A stretch of DNA of 64,000 nt from Turritopsis dohrnii (Eukaryota > Cnidaria > Hydrozoa > Anthoathecata > Oceaniidae). The notes beneath the pieces are model-generated. The model did not search any database, was not told the origin of the DNA, and was given only the letters and a program-made list of their open reading frames with translations. The position numbers and the translations under genes were made by a program. Positions 34,633-47,356 of the stretch are shown one piece after another. The stretch is taken from NCBI GenBank assembly GCA_027922465.2, contig BQMF02000271.1, positions 527,799 through 591,798 on the forward strand, read 5' to 3'. Every line of letters begins with the position of its first letter. Position 1 is the first letter of the stretch.

Positions 34633-36330
34633 ATGATAGCCAGAAATCAAATCCACAATGGTACAGCCTTCATTGATATCTGCAAGTCATATGAAGCATC
34701 ACATGGAAGTTCAACATATCTACGAAGACCATCTCCATTCCTTGGAGGGGACGTTCATTTCATGCAGGGAATCAAATACCTCCGCTACCACCCAATACTT
34801 GTTTACCAACTACCATCCGGTTTAGCAATCTATGAATCGGTGTTCTCAAATGTTGATGGTGGACGAGGAATCATAGGCGGACCACATGCAGTTTTCTCCC
34901 AAATCAAAGAAAATTTCTTCAATCAGTCTGACACTATAGTATATTCCAGCTGTATGAAATGGCGATTCAAATTAACCCAGATGTTTCGTTGTTGTCATTT
35001 CCCACAAATACACTGAAAAGGTTTGACACAGTTGAAACGACAGGATCAGAGATCACGTACAGATGCATCAACTGCCCCCACTGTAAGAAGTGCAAGAATT
35101 CCTCCCATTGACAAGAAATTAGCATCAAAGAAGAATGCGAGCAGAGCCTTATCGAGTCTTCTGTCAAGGTCGATTTGTCATTAAGGAAGATAACTGCCAC
35201 CTGGCCATTCATCACAAATCCAATCAACAGACTGATTCCTAAAAAGAATGTCGCCCTCAAGGTCTACCAACAACAATTGAGGAAACTAGAAGGAAATCCT
35301 ACAGACAAAGCTGAAATCATCACATCTAAAGCAAAACTTCAGAAGCTCGGATTTGTTGAATATGTGGACAACCTTCCCGAAGACCACCAAGCATCTCTTG
35401 AAGCTAGCGCCATTCAAAAGTACATCCCGTGGTGTGTCGTATGGAAGCCCTCATCTGTCAGTACATCATGTCGTGTTGTCTATGATGCATCTATGCCAAC
35501 TGTGTCAGGATACAGCCTTAATGACATGATGGCGAAAGGCTCCAATAATCTTAACAAACTTCAGGAGATCATCATATGTTGAGGAACCCACAAAGTTGGC
35601 ATCTACACAAATGTAAGTAAGATGTACAATACGATACGACTCGCAAAAGAACACTGGTGCTATCAGAGAAATATCTGGCGGGAAGATATCGATTCAACAA
35701 AAATTCCACGTCAGAAGATTATCAAGACATTGATTTATGGCATTCGTCCGAGCGGCAATCAAGCTGAGACAGGAATACGCAAAATCGCGGCTATCTACAA
35801 AACGGAGTACCAAGACGTATACACCATGACACATACGTAGATGACATCTTTACTGGATCACCAACCATTGAACCATTGCTTACATCACGGCTGACAACCT
35901 TGAATTGGTAGTGAATTATGGTGACTTTCAACTCAAAGGAATCCCCTTCTGAAAACCTGACGGATGATGGGGAAAGCGTCTCAGTTGGAGGAATGAAATG
36001 GTACCCTCTTACTGATGGAGTATTACTTAACATCAACTAGCTTAACTTTTCCAAGAAACAAAGAGGAAAAAAAACTCATTTCAGCCATCAACGCCATCCC
36101 GGCCAAGCTGACTCGACGTCAAGGTCGCTGAAATATTTGATATCACCGGGAAGGTCGCCCCACTTGTTGCAGCGATGAAACTTGATCTTCACAAACTTAA
36201 CAACCAAGCGCTTCAATGGGACGACACCATTCCAGATGAGCTTCCCCCTATCTGGCTTAATCATTTTCAAATGATGGAAGAGATACGAAACCTTCGGTAC
36301 AAACATGCAGTTATCCCAGATGATATGAAA
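34633..36330 (+). pseudogene. BEL/Pao-type retrotransposon pol relic
   Basis: Scattered frames add up to a Pao-type pol region. 34633-35016 holds a segment with YHPILVYQLPSGLAIYES and GIIGGPHAVF, as found around the protease. 35175-35582 contains the start of the reverse transcriptase, including CRVVYDASMP and YSLNDMMAKG. A fragment near 35830 reads YVDDIFTG, the YVDD active-site loop. 36175-36330 contains MKLDLHKLNNQALQWDD, from the region after the reverse transcriptase in Pao elements. Several frameshifts and stops (for example TGA at 35580-35582) separate the pieces, so it is non-functional. No LTRs were found. Confidence 0.65.
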
Positions 36331-38136
36331 TTCTATTTAAGTTATTTTGGTAAATCCCTTGATGAAAACTTTTATTTTTATTTTTCTCAGGGAGAATTAT
36401 TTTTATTCAACACATATTTCGCCCTCAACAAGTGGAGATGTGCCCTTAGCTGAATAGTTCAAATGGCAACGTTTTTAGTGATCTTTATTGACTATTGTAA
36501 CTTCATTCAGATAATATTCCTATAAGGAGTGAATAGTGGAAAAGACAAATGAAAACATTTTAACGTTGGCTTGACAAGTTGCAAAAAGACTTGCTCTAAA
36601 GTTTGCATTTTGCACACTGTTCTTGTGGTAGTCAATGTTGATGATGGACAGTTGGAAAGCCTGTGGCAAGGTTCCAAATGGTAGTACTTCTGTCTGTTCG
36701 AGTCTCGTTGTCATATAACAGTTGAGCATAAAAGTGTTAGCATAAAGTGCTGGAACTGACGTAATTTTCCTTGCATAACCTTTCGCAGACCTATACTATG
36801 ATAGCATTAAGAACTATGTTGAAAGATCCTGAGAAATAAATGCTTATATTTGGTTTCATGCTACTACAAAAAACATATATATGAGAAAACATTAGGAAGA
36901 TTGTTTCTCAAAACATCCGATGTGAATTCTTTGATGACTTTCTAGTATCCCAGAGGTAAAATAATTTTCAAATTATTATGCTATGGTAACATAACACCAT
37001 AAATGATAACTTATGCATAATAGCTCTTAAATCTAGCTCTTATTCATTTTAAAACTATCATTATTCACACTTTACCGATAAAAGTACTGATTAATTTACT
37101 GACTAACAAGCACCATTGATATAATTAGTTTACCGCTAAAATTTTCATTTTACCAGTAAAAATATCGATACTAAATTATTTATCGGTACAATATCGGTAA
37201 AACAAAATGAACTTTTTTCCCATGGACGGTAACAATTTATGGCTGCGATACAGATTTGAGGAAATACCAGCAAGTATTTTGAACATTTTGATTAATCAGT
37301 TCAATTTGTTGACGATCAAATATCTTATTAGAAGATCTTTTGCATCAGCAGGGAAGTGAAATGTATGTGATCAGCTCTACCTGGCTTTTGATGTGGAATA
37401 TGTAAATTACAAAGATTCATTTCCAGAGTGGCCAGCCAAATTTAAGAATTAAATTCCAGGAGCAATGCTGGAAGAGAAACTACCTATATTTTATAATCTT
37501 CCAGCTAAACTGCGAATTTCTGATTGCCGACAACCTCAAAGTATGTTAAGTTACCATGCTTCAGGAGTAAATTTGACTCAACTTTCATTGAAAACTTTTA
37601 CATGCTAAGTGCCTAAAAGTTTAAAAATGTATCGATAACAAGTAAACTAATAAGTTTGTCATTTTTAAAACAGAAAGAAAACATCAACCTAATGATGTGG
37701 AACATTGACTTCTAGGTTTTTCATTAGGTGAAAGAGTTAGGTCAGCCTTTTTATGTTTTTTTATGTTTTTATGTGGAGATTAAAACTATAATATTAGTCA
37801 TAAAAGCAAAAAATAGCTTTGAAATAAATGTTAAAACAAAAACGCTGAAAGTATCAATAAATTGTCCCCAGAAACAACAAAGGTAACTCTATCCATAGTA
37901 CGTAAACATCAAATTTGTTTAAGTTCTTCATTAAGTTTAATGATAGTGTTTTCCAAAGTGGCCAAAGTTTCTTTGTTGAAGTGGGTGGTAACCCTGAAGG
38001 AGTTTGCTTTTGCAAGAAGAGATAGATCGGCCTCTTCCTCGGTGGCAATGGTTTAATTTTCGATATCCTTGTTCAGGCTATCAATACAAGATTCTAATGC
38101 CCTCTTCTTTTCACTTACACTTGCAACTTCTTCCCT
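36331..38136. other. no gene seen
   Basis: AT-rich; nothing recognised. Repeated short words of the type TACCGATAAA/TTACCAGTAAAA occur near 37070-37210 without clear periodicity. Confidence 0.4.
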
Positions 38137-40040
38137 TTACCATTTCCGTTTTCTATCTTTCAACTCTCTATCAGACATTTCTTTTTTCATTTGAAATGCT
38201 GAATTATAGTGTGAATATGCCAGCTTGCAGCTTTTCGTCATTGCATTGGTTATTGGGATTTGAGTGATTGACTTTCCAGTAGAGCTAACAAAATCAGAAA
38301 CCATCCTCTGACAAACATATGATTCCTCTTGAAGGTTTTCTACCAACAGGTCCTTATTAATAGAAAAGCCCCTTCCATAGAAGCTTGACCATGTGAAAGG
38401 GTGAACACAATTTGGAATATTTTCCAACAATCTTTGTACCTTCCACTCCCTGACATTATACCTACATAGAAGGAATCTATTCGATCTGTTTTATGGTCAA
38501 AGGTTAGAAAAATGTGCTTGAGTTCACTATTGGCACTTCTTACCAAAGAGTCATACTCTTTCTTTGCTCTATCTGAAGCCCCATATACTTTGAAGTTATC
38601 CCTGCACATATCTTTCTGGGCAATGATTTGGATAGGAAACAACGAAGAAGCATAACGAGCAATGCCGTACTTCAAAGGGCATTTGTCTTGGACTTTTTGC
38701 AAAAGAGCAACGATCATTGATTGACAATCTATCAAAAAGTAGCGCTTCTTTAGGGGTGGCAACCCTGCTTTTACAATCAGTGCTTTGGTACCTGTTGGTA
38801 GCTTGATGAGCTCACATGGTTTGACGTTATTGGTATTGACTAAATCAATTTTAATAAGCTTGTAACTTGTGTTAGCTTCTGCCAAAACTGAAGGCTTTAC
38901 AATCATTCTCATCATTGTCAGGACAATATCACTTAGAGCCTCCTGTAAAAGAGGCACCATTGGTCGATCCAGTGCATAGCTTCTACATATCTCTTTAACT
39001 GACAAGAAATATCTTTGAAAAACTGCACCTTGACAGGGAACAATTCATCAAGATAATTCTTTGTCAGAGTTTCGTAAGACTTGTTTAAGGGTCTTTTACT
39101 TTTACATAAACCTTCCCAATATTTGATGGACTTTAACTATGTTGGGCCAAATCAATATAGCCCTTTCTGCAACCATCTCATCTTCTATCCATCTTGTTGC
39201 ACTAAATCTAAAATAGAAGTTTTCAAAACAGTTTTTTTCCAGTTGTTCTGCTAAATGCCAGTCACTTGTGTGTTTCAGTGTTCAAAGCATTCTGTCAGTC
39301 TGTCATTCAGTTAATTTGTTTCAATCAGTCACAAAAAACCATTCAAATCCTGAAATAGGTAATGTATAATGAAAATAACACAAATTAATTGAACAAGTTA
39401 ATAAGCCGCTTATGACTTTATTTAAAGGTTAGATTGAAGCATTTAAACATGAGAAATATCATGTGAATGATATACTGCTGCACTGACAGCAAAGACGTCC
39501 TGAAGCAAAGAGTCAGTCAAGGTCTTACTTTAACGGAAATTTTTCACTTTCACATATTCTGGAGTATGTTTCTCTTCTTGCAGGCGAGTCATGAAACAAC
39601 TGCCAAATAGCCTTTAGAACTTTTCCGACGTCCCAGCCTGCAGCTTCCATACCATTTTGAAAAGCCCCGTGAAGCATGTGAAGGCTACATGAACCAATAT
39701 TGACAATAGTTGGATATTCTTTCTCTTTTCGGTCTTCATGGAGAAGCTGAAACCTTGTGTGAAACCTTTCCACTACTCCCTGGTTTATCTTGCATCTTCT
39801 TGGAAAAGAACATATCTTTACACTGAGTCTTCCTTAAATGGGAAACTTCTTAATGTTTTTTCCAACATCATGGCTTATCAAGGATGCAGCCCCATATTAG
39901 AGATATCAAAATCTTTGCATCAAAATTTACAACTAGCTTTCCATTTGTTATCACTTTTATCAATCCAATCTTTAAATCTTTCATCGACTAACCAGCTATC
40001 ATTGAAAATACTAACATGCATACTTGCAAATACATTTTGA
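38137..40040 (-). pseudogene. hAT-like transposase with BED-type finger, decayed
   Basis: On the minus strand the pieces follow the order of a hAT-like transposase. Near 40040-39840 the frame gives SWLVDERFKDWIDK and WKASCKFDAK, resembling a BED zinc-finger module with one Cys lost. 39773-39525 gives GSCSLHMLHGAFQNG and LFHDSPARRETYSRI, a block typical of this family. 39005-38340 is the central part (ALDRPMVPLLQEAL, YGIARYASSLFPIQI). 38400-38280 carries the C-terminal dimerisation core (TLSHGQASMEGAF with frameshift to GFSINKDLLVENLQ). The expected 250 or so residues between the finger and the second block are missing, and frameshifts occur near 38370 and 39000-39520. Confidence 0.6.
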
Positions 40041-40339
40041 AACAACCTTTTATTGAAACCCACACGCAAATAAGTAGACTAAATAAACTATGATATCAAT
40101 ATTAAAAAAAATTTAAGATGTAGTTGAAAAAAAATCCAGGAGTTTTCCAGGAGTATTTCTATTTTTGTTGATTTTCCAGGAAGTTCCATGAGTTTCCAGG
40201 AGTGCTGGCCACCCTGATTTCTCTTTAAAATTTCTTTGCCACCAGTTAGAGCTTGAAAAGCTGATAGATAAAATCATATGTCTGTGACAAACAGGTCAAG
40301 AGATACACGCAAGACAGATATCACGACTGGTTGCGGCAT

Positions 40340-40640
40340 CATTAATGTTTGCTTCCCATTACAACAAACTCTCGACTGCTCGATTATTGGTGGATAGGGG
40401 CAACGAACAAATATGTACAAACAGCACTTCATTTAGCTGCACACGATAATTCTTCCGATACAAACTTCGCACCCCATCTCATCAACAAACAAGATAACAT
40501 CAACTCCACATCTCTTCACTGGGCATCATGGTCTGGTTCTTTTGAAAGTGTCGAAATGCTCATTTGTCAAGGAGCATGACGTCATATTCAAAACAATTAT
40601 GGACAAACTGCATATGATGTGGCAGTGTGAGTCGTACGGT
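40340..40640 (+). pseudogene. ankyrin-repeat fragment
   Basis: The frame 40349-40579 holds two ankyrin repeats (QTALHLAAHDNSSDT and STSLHWASWSGSFESVEMLI). After the TGA at 40577-40579 a third begins (NNYGQTAYDVAV). Deletions in the first repeat and the stop show it is a relic. Ankyrin repeats are protein-binding modules; the parent gene is unknown. Confidence 0.6.
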
Positions 40641-40797
40641 GACAATAAGAAACGAATAAGGGAATTTCTTTTTCAACACTAAACGTAAGTTAGTATTTCA
40701 TTTAAACTTTTTTATCAAGAAAAGGTTCAATGGAAAAGACTATTTTAATGAAAAGTTATGTTGTAGGAACCATCCGTAATAACGATGTTTTATTGTA

Positions 40798-41067
40798 TCT
40801 ATATATTAATAGCCGATTCTGTCTGTCTGTCATGCAAAATGGTAGATTGAGTTTGCCAAATTTAGCCTAAATTTTTATGGGGACGGGACTGTGACGTCAT
40901 CAAAATCTTTGAACGATCTTATCTTTGTAACGGTTGGTTGTAGAATAATGATGTCATACATTTTCTTGATCAGTTTTTCGAGCTCTACAACATAGACACA
41001 CTTATCATTGCCAATTCCTTTATCTTATTTTTTTATCAACTCAACTCAGGCTGTACATGGGCGGCAA
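40798..41067 (+). mobile_element. 3'-truncated Helitron, family B
   Basis: Starts TCTATATATTAATAGCC after an A, contains TGCAAAATGGTAGATTGAG and the central module, and breaks off at GTACATGGGCGGC (41067), inside the phrase that normally leads into the terminal hairpin. Confidence 0.7.
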
Positions 41068-41403
41068 TTGTGAACTTTTAATATTAATATACTTTCAATA
41101 TAATATTTACTACGAATATTCAGTGATAAATTTCCTAAATAAGGTAAATACAAGAGCAACATCTATCAAGCAGAATATGAGGGTACTCATTGCTAAGAAT
41201 AATATCTTTCAACTTGGCAACTTCAACATGAAAAATTTTGAAGTCAGAAGAAATGCGAAAACACTAATGCATATTTATATTCATCAGCTGTAAAACTATT
41301 GTAATTAGAATACGATATGACACATTTCATGTTTTTGTTTTTATAGAGTAGCCCATCTGGAGGCTTAGAATATATATATACAAACATAATAAGTATTTTT
41401 CAA

Positions 41404-41414
41404 TGGTAGCAGAG
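41404..41414 (+). other. primer-binding site (initiator tRNA-Met type)
   Basis: TGGTAGCAGAG, one step from the common TGGTATCAGAG, two bases after a CA that would end the left LTR (41402), and just upstream of the gag start at 41417. Confidence 0.55.
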
Positions 41415-41416
41415 TG

Positions 41417-42965
41417 ATGGCTGAGAAGAAGTTGTACAGAGAAGAAAAGTTGATGCCTCCAGTATGGGACTCCAGTTATTAAAACTACAATGACTGGAGA
41501 TTCTGTGTTGAACTTTGGGATAGTGCATGTGATAGAGCAACAATTGCGAAAGCCGACAGGAGTTATTTGTTATTTGCAAAGCTGAAAGACATTAAGAGAG
41601 ATGGATTGGATGCTAAATTGATAACTGCAGCCCAATTGGGAAAAATTCATGTATTTGGAGACCAAGGAGTACATGAGATTTTGACAGTATTAGACGAACC
41701 ATTTAAAGAAGACCAGTTAGCACTGAAAAAGAAAGCATGGCATTCATTCATTAAAACCAAACGAAACCAGGAAGAGGAAGTTGACACGTATATCGATAAA
41801 TACGAGGAGAATGTTACTGATTTGAGAAAACTTGGTAGAGACTTAGATGACGAGACTTTAGCACTACAATTAATGGAGAATGCTTCCCTATCTGATGAAA
41901 AGCAAGCCAATATCTTTGATCTAGCGAAAAGATCAATGAGAAAGTATTTGGGTAGCAATAAGACCGGCAATGAAGCAATGTCAACGTCAATGTCAACAAT
42001 GAAGAAGCTATGTATATGTTTAGCTGTAGTCCACAAGGACGAAGAAGAGGAAGTAGTCGAGGCAGATCCTACGCGAGAAGTAGAGGAAATCACCGAGGTG
42101 GAAACAGCAACTTCCCTCCCTGCCAACGATCAAGCGCCCAACAACGAGCTAGATTCAATAGCAATGCGAGACCAAGAGGTGGAGCAAGGAAGAGAGAAAC
42201 TAATCCACTCGATGATGACGGGTACCCCATGACATGTAACATTTGCGGTTCAATTTTCCATTTTTCAGGCCGTAACGGTGCAGGTGGTCCTGAATCTTAC
42301 GAAAATCAACAACAAGTCAATGTTGCTGGAAACGAAAACCGGGAAGATGAGGAAGCAAACATTTGTGACAATCTGATAAAGCATGAAGAAGTATTTCATA
42401 TGAGAAGCAGTGAAGAAGCACTGCTAGACAGTTGTTGTTCTGCTAATGTGATGGGTAAACAGTGGAAAGACATTTTCATTGATGCTATGTCTGACAAGGA
42501 CAAAAGTGAAATAAGACATTTCAAAGGTGGCACTGTATTTCGTTTTGGTGGTGTGCCACCTGTAAGATCAACCGAGAAAATCGAATTCCCTTGCTACATA
42601 TTAGGGGAAAGAGCTACTATGATTGCTGATGTTGTTGATAGAGATATCCCACTCCTTATCTCGAAACCAGAAATGAAAGTCATGTGTTACAGACCACATC
42701 TACAGGACATTTTAAAGTCCCATTATGGAAAGATGAAGAAGTGAATGTTTGTATAGCTGAAATGGCTATGAACGAACAACGTAAAGTGCTGACCAAATTA
42801 CATAGACAATTCCGACATAATTCCGCTAAAGCAACTGAAGATCTGTTACGAAACGCAGGTCTTTTAACCAACGATGTAAGGAGAATCAACAAGGAAGTTG
42901 TTGCAGATTGTGACATTTGTAAACAATACAACAAAACATTTAAGGTATTTTTAGGATATTTTTAA
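41417..42965 (+). pseudogene. gag-protease-integrase polyprotein of an LTR retrotransposon
   Basis: The gag frame starts at ATG 41417 (MAEKKLYREEK), is interrupted by TAA at 41477-41479 and continues to 42232. A second frame, 42010-42744, holds an Arg/Gly-rich nucleocapsid tail, a zinc knuckle that has lost its last Cys (CNICGSIFHFSGRN) and a protease with the active-site triad altered to DSC (ALLDSCCSANV). A third frame, 42684-42965, carries the integrase HHCC domain (KLHRQFRHNSA, VADCDICKQYN). Two frameshifts, one stop and the damaged protease show that it is dead. Nothing of the integrase core or reverse transcriptase remains before the right-hand repeat at 43028. Confidence 0.75.
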
Positions 42966-43259
42966 GACTTCACACATAGGGTTGGGTTCACCCTATTTTA
43001 TTTTATCAAGAAACTCGTAGAGATTTGTTATGATACATTTCATGTTCTTGTTTTTATAGAGTAGCCCATCTGGATGCCAGTTACTTGATGATAGTTTCTT
43101 CCTACATGGAAGTTGCTATGGGCTAAGGGATGTATTTTAATAGGAAGATACCTAAAAAGTACATCGTATTGATAGGCTTTCTTACATAGATTTTTTCAAG
43201 AAATCTAACAAAAGTAACAATCTTAGGATTCGATATGGATGTGCATTTACGCACGGTAC

Positions 43260-43800
43260 GAATTCAACTCGCTCCTCAGAATTTGGTGAATGAATATCCG
43301 GCTTTCACGCATTGCATACTTTCACTGGCTAACGGGTGATTCCACGCACCCACTCCGCAAACCTTATATATTGAAAGTCCACAACGACGTTGAAACCGAA
43401 CCACCCCTTCAACCATTAGCAGGAGAAATCATTAATGGTCTCAACGGAGACAATGCCAGACCAGACATTAGAGCTAAAGGAGTTTGGAGACCAGCGCAAA
43501 GTGCTTTTTTTGACATTCGAGTTAGTAATACGAATATTGAGTCCTACAGACACTTGAAGACCGAAACTGTGTAACAGAAACAGGAACGTGAAAAGAAAAG
43601 GAACTATAACCAGAGGATTATGAATGTTGAGCATGGCACATTCACACCATTAGTATATTCAGTAACCGGTGTGATGGGCAAAGAATGCCAAACCTTTCAT
43701 AAACATCTGGCTGACAAAATTTCAAGAAAGACAGAACAGGCTTATAGTGATGTAATCAAAGTGATTAGGTGCAAATTATCGTGTGTTAGAGGAAGCTGAT
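43260..43800 (+). pseudogene. retroelement-associated conserved frame, decayed
   Basis: The frame at 43290-43574 (EPPLQPLAGEI, ARPDIRAKGVW, AFFDIRVSN) and its in-frame continuation after TAA at 43572-43574 (YNQRIMNVEHGTFTPLVYS, GVMGKECQTFHKHLADKI) match a conserved segment often found at the C-terminal side of reverse-transcriptase-containing sequences in invertebrates and fish; the FFDVRVFN core resembles a nuclease-like fold. I recognise the segment but cannot name its element family with confidence. Its upstream edge is the dispersed repeat also present at 8030. Confidence 0.5.
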
Positions 43801-44116
43801 CACATCAAAAATACCAAGCCATTGGCGAGGATCTGGCATTGATTTCAATCGATGCAAGATTATAAACTATACATATTTAAGTTGTATTTTAAAGAGTAAT
43901 ATCTTGAAGATTATTGTATTTTTTTATAAAAAAAAAAAAAGACTTTTAAAAAATTATATATTGATAATATAGATTTTTGGCATACAAGTAGCTAAAAATG
44001 TCCGTCAAGTTCTACACGGGCGTAATGATCTACAAAAGGGCAGAGCGTTTCAAGTATGGTCAGTATATAGTAGCAACTGACATGTCCTTTTGTTAATGAC
44101 CACATTATCAAATCTA
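43801..44116. other. no gene seen
   Basis: AT-rich flank of the Helitron array; includes an A-run near 43928-43940. Confidence 0.4.
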
Positions 44117-44678
44117 TCTACTTATACTAATTCGCAATCGTGTGTAACACATTTAACTTAGAGAGTGTTTTGTTTTTGCTTTTTTAATGGTCAAAATCTT
44201 CTTAATCGTGGTCATTTTTTCGTTAGACCATTGATAATTGACGATTAGTATAATAGCACGCGGCGTGACGTCAGTTATTTTTGTCGTATCACGGGGGAGC
44301 CATTGCATTGCATCCCCAATCGAACGCGGCGTTTTTGGGGAAATATCTCGAGAACCAATAGCGATAACTGACGTTTTTTAGGGTCGGCAACACGGATGAT
44401 GGGGTGACGCAACATTTGGGCCTAAATTTTATTTGGTACTGCGGCTATGACGTCATTAAAATCTTTGACCGACGATATCTCTGCAACGGTTGGTCGTAGC
44501 GAAACGATCCCATACATTTTTTTGATCAGTTTTCCAAGCTCTACAGCTTGGGTACACTTTCCTTTTCCAATTCCGTAATTAAAATTTTCGTCACGGGGTA
44601 CACACACGGGAACGCGTCGTATCTCTGCAGATTCTTTTCGAAATTAAAGTCGTAAAAAACTTTTACGCGAGATACTAG
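44117..44678 (+). mobile_element. array member 1: short non-autonomous Helitron
   Basis: 562 bp; TCTACTTATACTAATTCGC start preceded by A, hairpin GTAAAAAACTTTTAC, end GAGATACTAG (CTAG 44675-44678). The inverted arm CGATTAGTATA lies at 44242-44252. The body carries ATTGCATTGCATCCCCAATC and ATATCTCGAGAACCAATAG. The next member starts at the following base. Confidence 0.85.
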
Positions 44679-45216
44679 TCTACTTATACTAATCCGCAAT
44701 CGTGCATCCCACTTTTATTTTAGACAGTGTTGTGTTTTTTTAAAATTTACGGTCAAAATCTTCTTAATCGTGGTCATTTTTTCGTTAGACCATTGATAAT
44801 TGACGATTAGTATAATAGCACGCGGCGTGACGTCAGTTATTCTTATCTTATCACGGGGGAACCATTGCATTGCATCCCCAATCGAACGCGACGTTTTTGG
44901 GGAAATATCTCGAGAACCAATAGGGATAACTGACGTTTTTTGGGGTCCGCGAAACGGGTGATGGGGTGACGCAACATTTGGGCCTAAATTTTATTTGGTA
45001 CTGCGGCTATGACGTCATTAAAATCTTTGATCGACGATATCTCTGCAACGGTTGATCGTAGGGAAACGATCCCATACACTTTTTTGATCAGCTTTTCGAG
45101 CTCTACAACATGGCAACACTTTCCAGTCACGATTTTGTGATTTAATTTTTCGTCACCTATTTTCGATACATCCTTTTCGAAATTATAGCCGTAAAAAACT
45201 TTTACGCCAGTTACTA
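44679..45216 (+). mobile_element. array member 2: short non-autonomous Helitron
   Basis: 538 bp, same family as member 1 and collinear with it. Starts TCTACTTATACTAATCCGC. It ends GCCAGTTACTA at 45216: the terminal G of CTAG is absent and the next member's TC follows at once. Confidence 0.8.
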
Positions 45217-47356
45217 TCTTATTATACTAATTCGCATTTGTGCATCCCACTTTTATTTTAGAGAGTGATATATTTGTTTTTTTTTCACGGTCTAATCCTT
45301 CTTATTTTTTCCCTTTTCGTCGTAAAACCACGCCAAAGCGAGAGTGATTTTTTTGATTTTTCGCGATTAGTATATGCTCCTCCGTTTTGTTATTTTTGGC
45401 TTGCGCAGTGGAAATCAGCCGAAAAACGTCTTTGGAGGAGTGCGAGCAATGCAATGTTAATCGTTCGAAATTTGTCAACGATCATTTCGTGAGCAAGAAA
45501 CTTCGCGAAGAAGACGTGTTTCTTTTTGTATACGAATATTTTAATTTAAATTTGATTGTTTTATAGGTAGTTTCTGCGAAAAAACGTATTGTGAAGATTG
45601 AACTAACAAGTGTGGAAGCAAATCGACGAAAGAACTGAAAAAAATTTAAATTTCGGATCGTTTTCTTTTCGGGTTTATCAAGTAGAGTACATTATTGTTT
45701 ACAGTGCAGAATGTACAAGAATCTTTTACTTATTTACTAACTTTGCTTATTATAATACCTTTCCTTTTTTGTTTCTAGAACTTAAAAACGGATGCCTGCA
45801 GAAAGATCTTTACTCAGGTAAAATGTTTTTGTTTTTTTATCGTTTTCGTTGAGCTACCACTTCGTAGAGATTTAATTAAGAAGTGGACATAAATATACGA
45901 AAAACTGATTGTTTTCTTCGTTAGCATATCAGTACAGAAAGACGAAAAAGAAAGAAAAACTTTACGGGGCGAATAACTTGGATGTGGTGGAGCATCGTTG
46001 TTATTGTTAACAACAGCATGCTTAGCAAAGGTGATGTTACTTATTATTATTCTGTATTATTATATTGTTCTGTTATTTACAAAAACAAAAATGGTTCCAG
46101 AGTTGTGACCATGAGGCAAGCGTAAGCTGTTGCTGTTGAAAGGCTCTTTGGCTGTAGCTACATCATACATGATCTTTATAGATTTTATTCATTTAAGCGT
46201 ATTTTTACTTTTTAAATGTGATTATAGTGTCTTCTTCTGCATGGTTTATTCATTTAGATTTGTTCCTTTTTCACAAGAAAGAAAGTAAAAACAAATAAAC
46301 GTCATTTAGGAAAGTATCATCTTTATATTATGAGTTTGGGAATACTTGGGTATTTAGTTTGATCATGTTCTTCTTCGTCATCCAGCTAATAATTATTCAC
46401 TGTTGTTTCATGTGTAATGTATCTCTGTCTGACGTTCCGACTATTATCAGCATCATAATTTGAATTTGTTTTTGATAATGCTCCCCCAGTGGATGTATAT
46501 ACCTGTATTTGTTTATGCGACATTCTAATTCATGGAATTTTTCTTATTTTTTTATTTTTTCATGTTAATGCATTATTTTGTGTTATGGTAATCGTTTACG
46601 TACTATGCCTGGGTAATTAACTTTGGCATTATGATTTTATTTATTTGTGACTTCTGGGTGTAAATTTTTGTTCTTAGCTATTGTTTTTAGGATAAATGCG
46701 TACTTGAATTTAATTTTTTTTTTCTTTTTTTTTGTTGTTGTTTATTTCAATATTCTTATAGCATGATTAGGTTTTCGGTATTACAATTGAAATATTATGC
46801 TTTTAGGTAATAATAAAAAAAGCATAAAGAAATGAAACTCATGGTTTTAATCATGACGTTGATGGTTTTGGGAAGAACAGACTAAATATCATTTCAAAAA
46901 TTCATTAATGGTTGCAGTCCAGTAGTAACTTTGGAACAAAAGAAAAAGTTGGAAGGTATCAATTTGTTTTGAATTAACATTTTGTAATGTTTGGTTTCGT
47001 ATGTCTGGGTAAACAGATCTGTGTTATATATTGCCATTTTTTTTTTACTTTAAAGTTACTTTTCTTCTGCGTATAAATATATTATTCTGAGCCATGTTGC
47101 TATTTGTTTCTGTTTTTAATCTTCTGAATGTAAGAAATGAATTAAAACATTAATGCCTGTAGAAACTTTTACACGAGTTAAATTTCGCAACACAATGCAT
47201 ACTGAACATGGGTGGCGAGCAACACCGCCTGGGATGTTTTTGAGTTGCGATTCTATGATTTATTTTTTCGTCACGGGGTACGTACACGGGAATGGTGGAT
47301 TTGACCTAATGTTTTCGAAGTTAAGTTCGGTAAAAAGTTTTTACCCGGGATACTAG
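45217..47356 (+). mobile_element. array member 3: non-autonomous Helitron
   Basis: 2140 bp; starts TCTTATTATACTAATTCGC and ends CCCGGGATACTAG (47353-47356). After the shared 5' 300 bp the interior is that of the member starting at 63323 (exon-like GTAGTTTCTGCGAAAAAACG after TTATAG). Near the end it keeps GAACATGGGTGGCGAGC, ACCGCCTGGGA at 47205-47234. Confidence 0.85.

Larger units (their letters stand above)
41315..43074 (+). mobile_element. LTR retrotransposon remnant, internally deleted
   Basis: A 47-bp sequence (41315-41361) is repeated directly at 43028-43074 with about three mismatches. Between the copies lie a tRNA-type primer-binding site, gag, protease and the start of integrase. The repeats are best read as what remains of the two LTRs; reverse transcriptase and RNase H are missing. 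Confidence 0.6.

Noticed and set aside
41647..42126. 159-codon Ser-rich minus-strand frame
   Set aside because: Antisense shadow of the gag frame.
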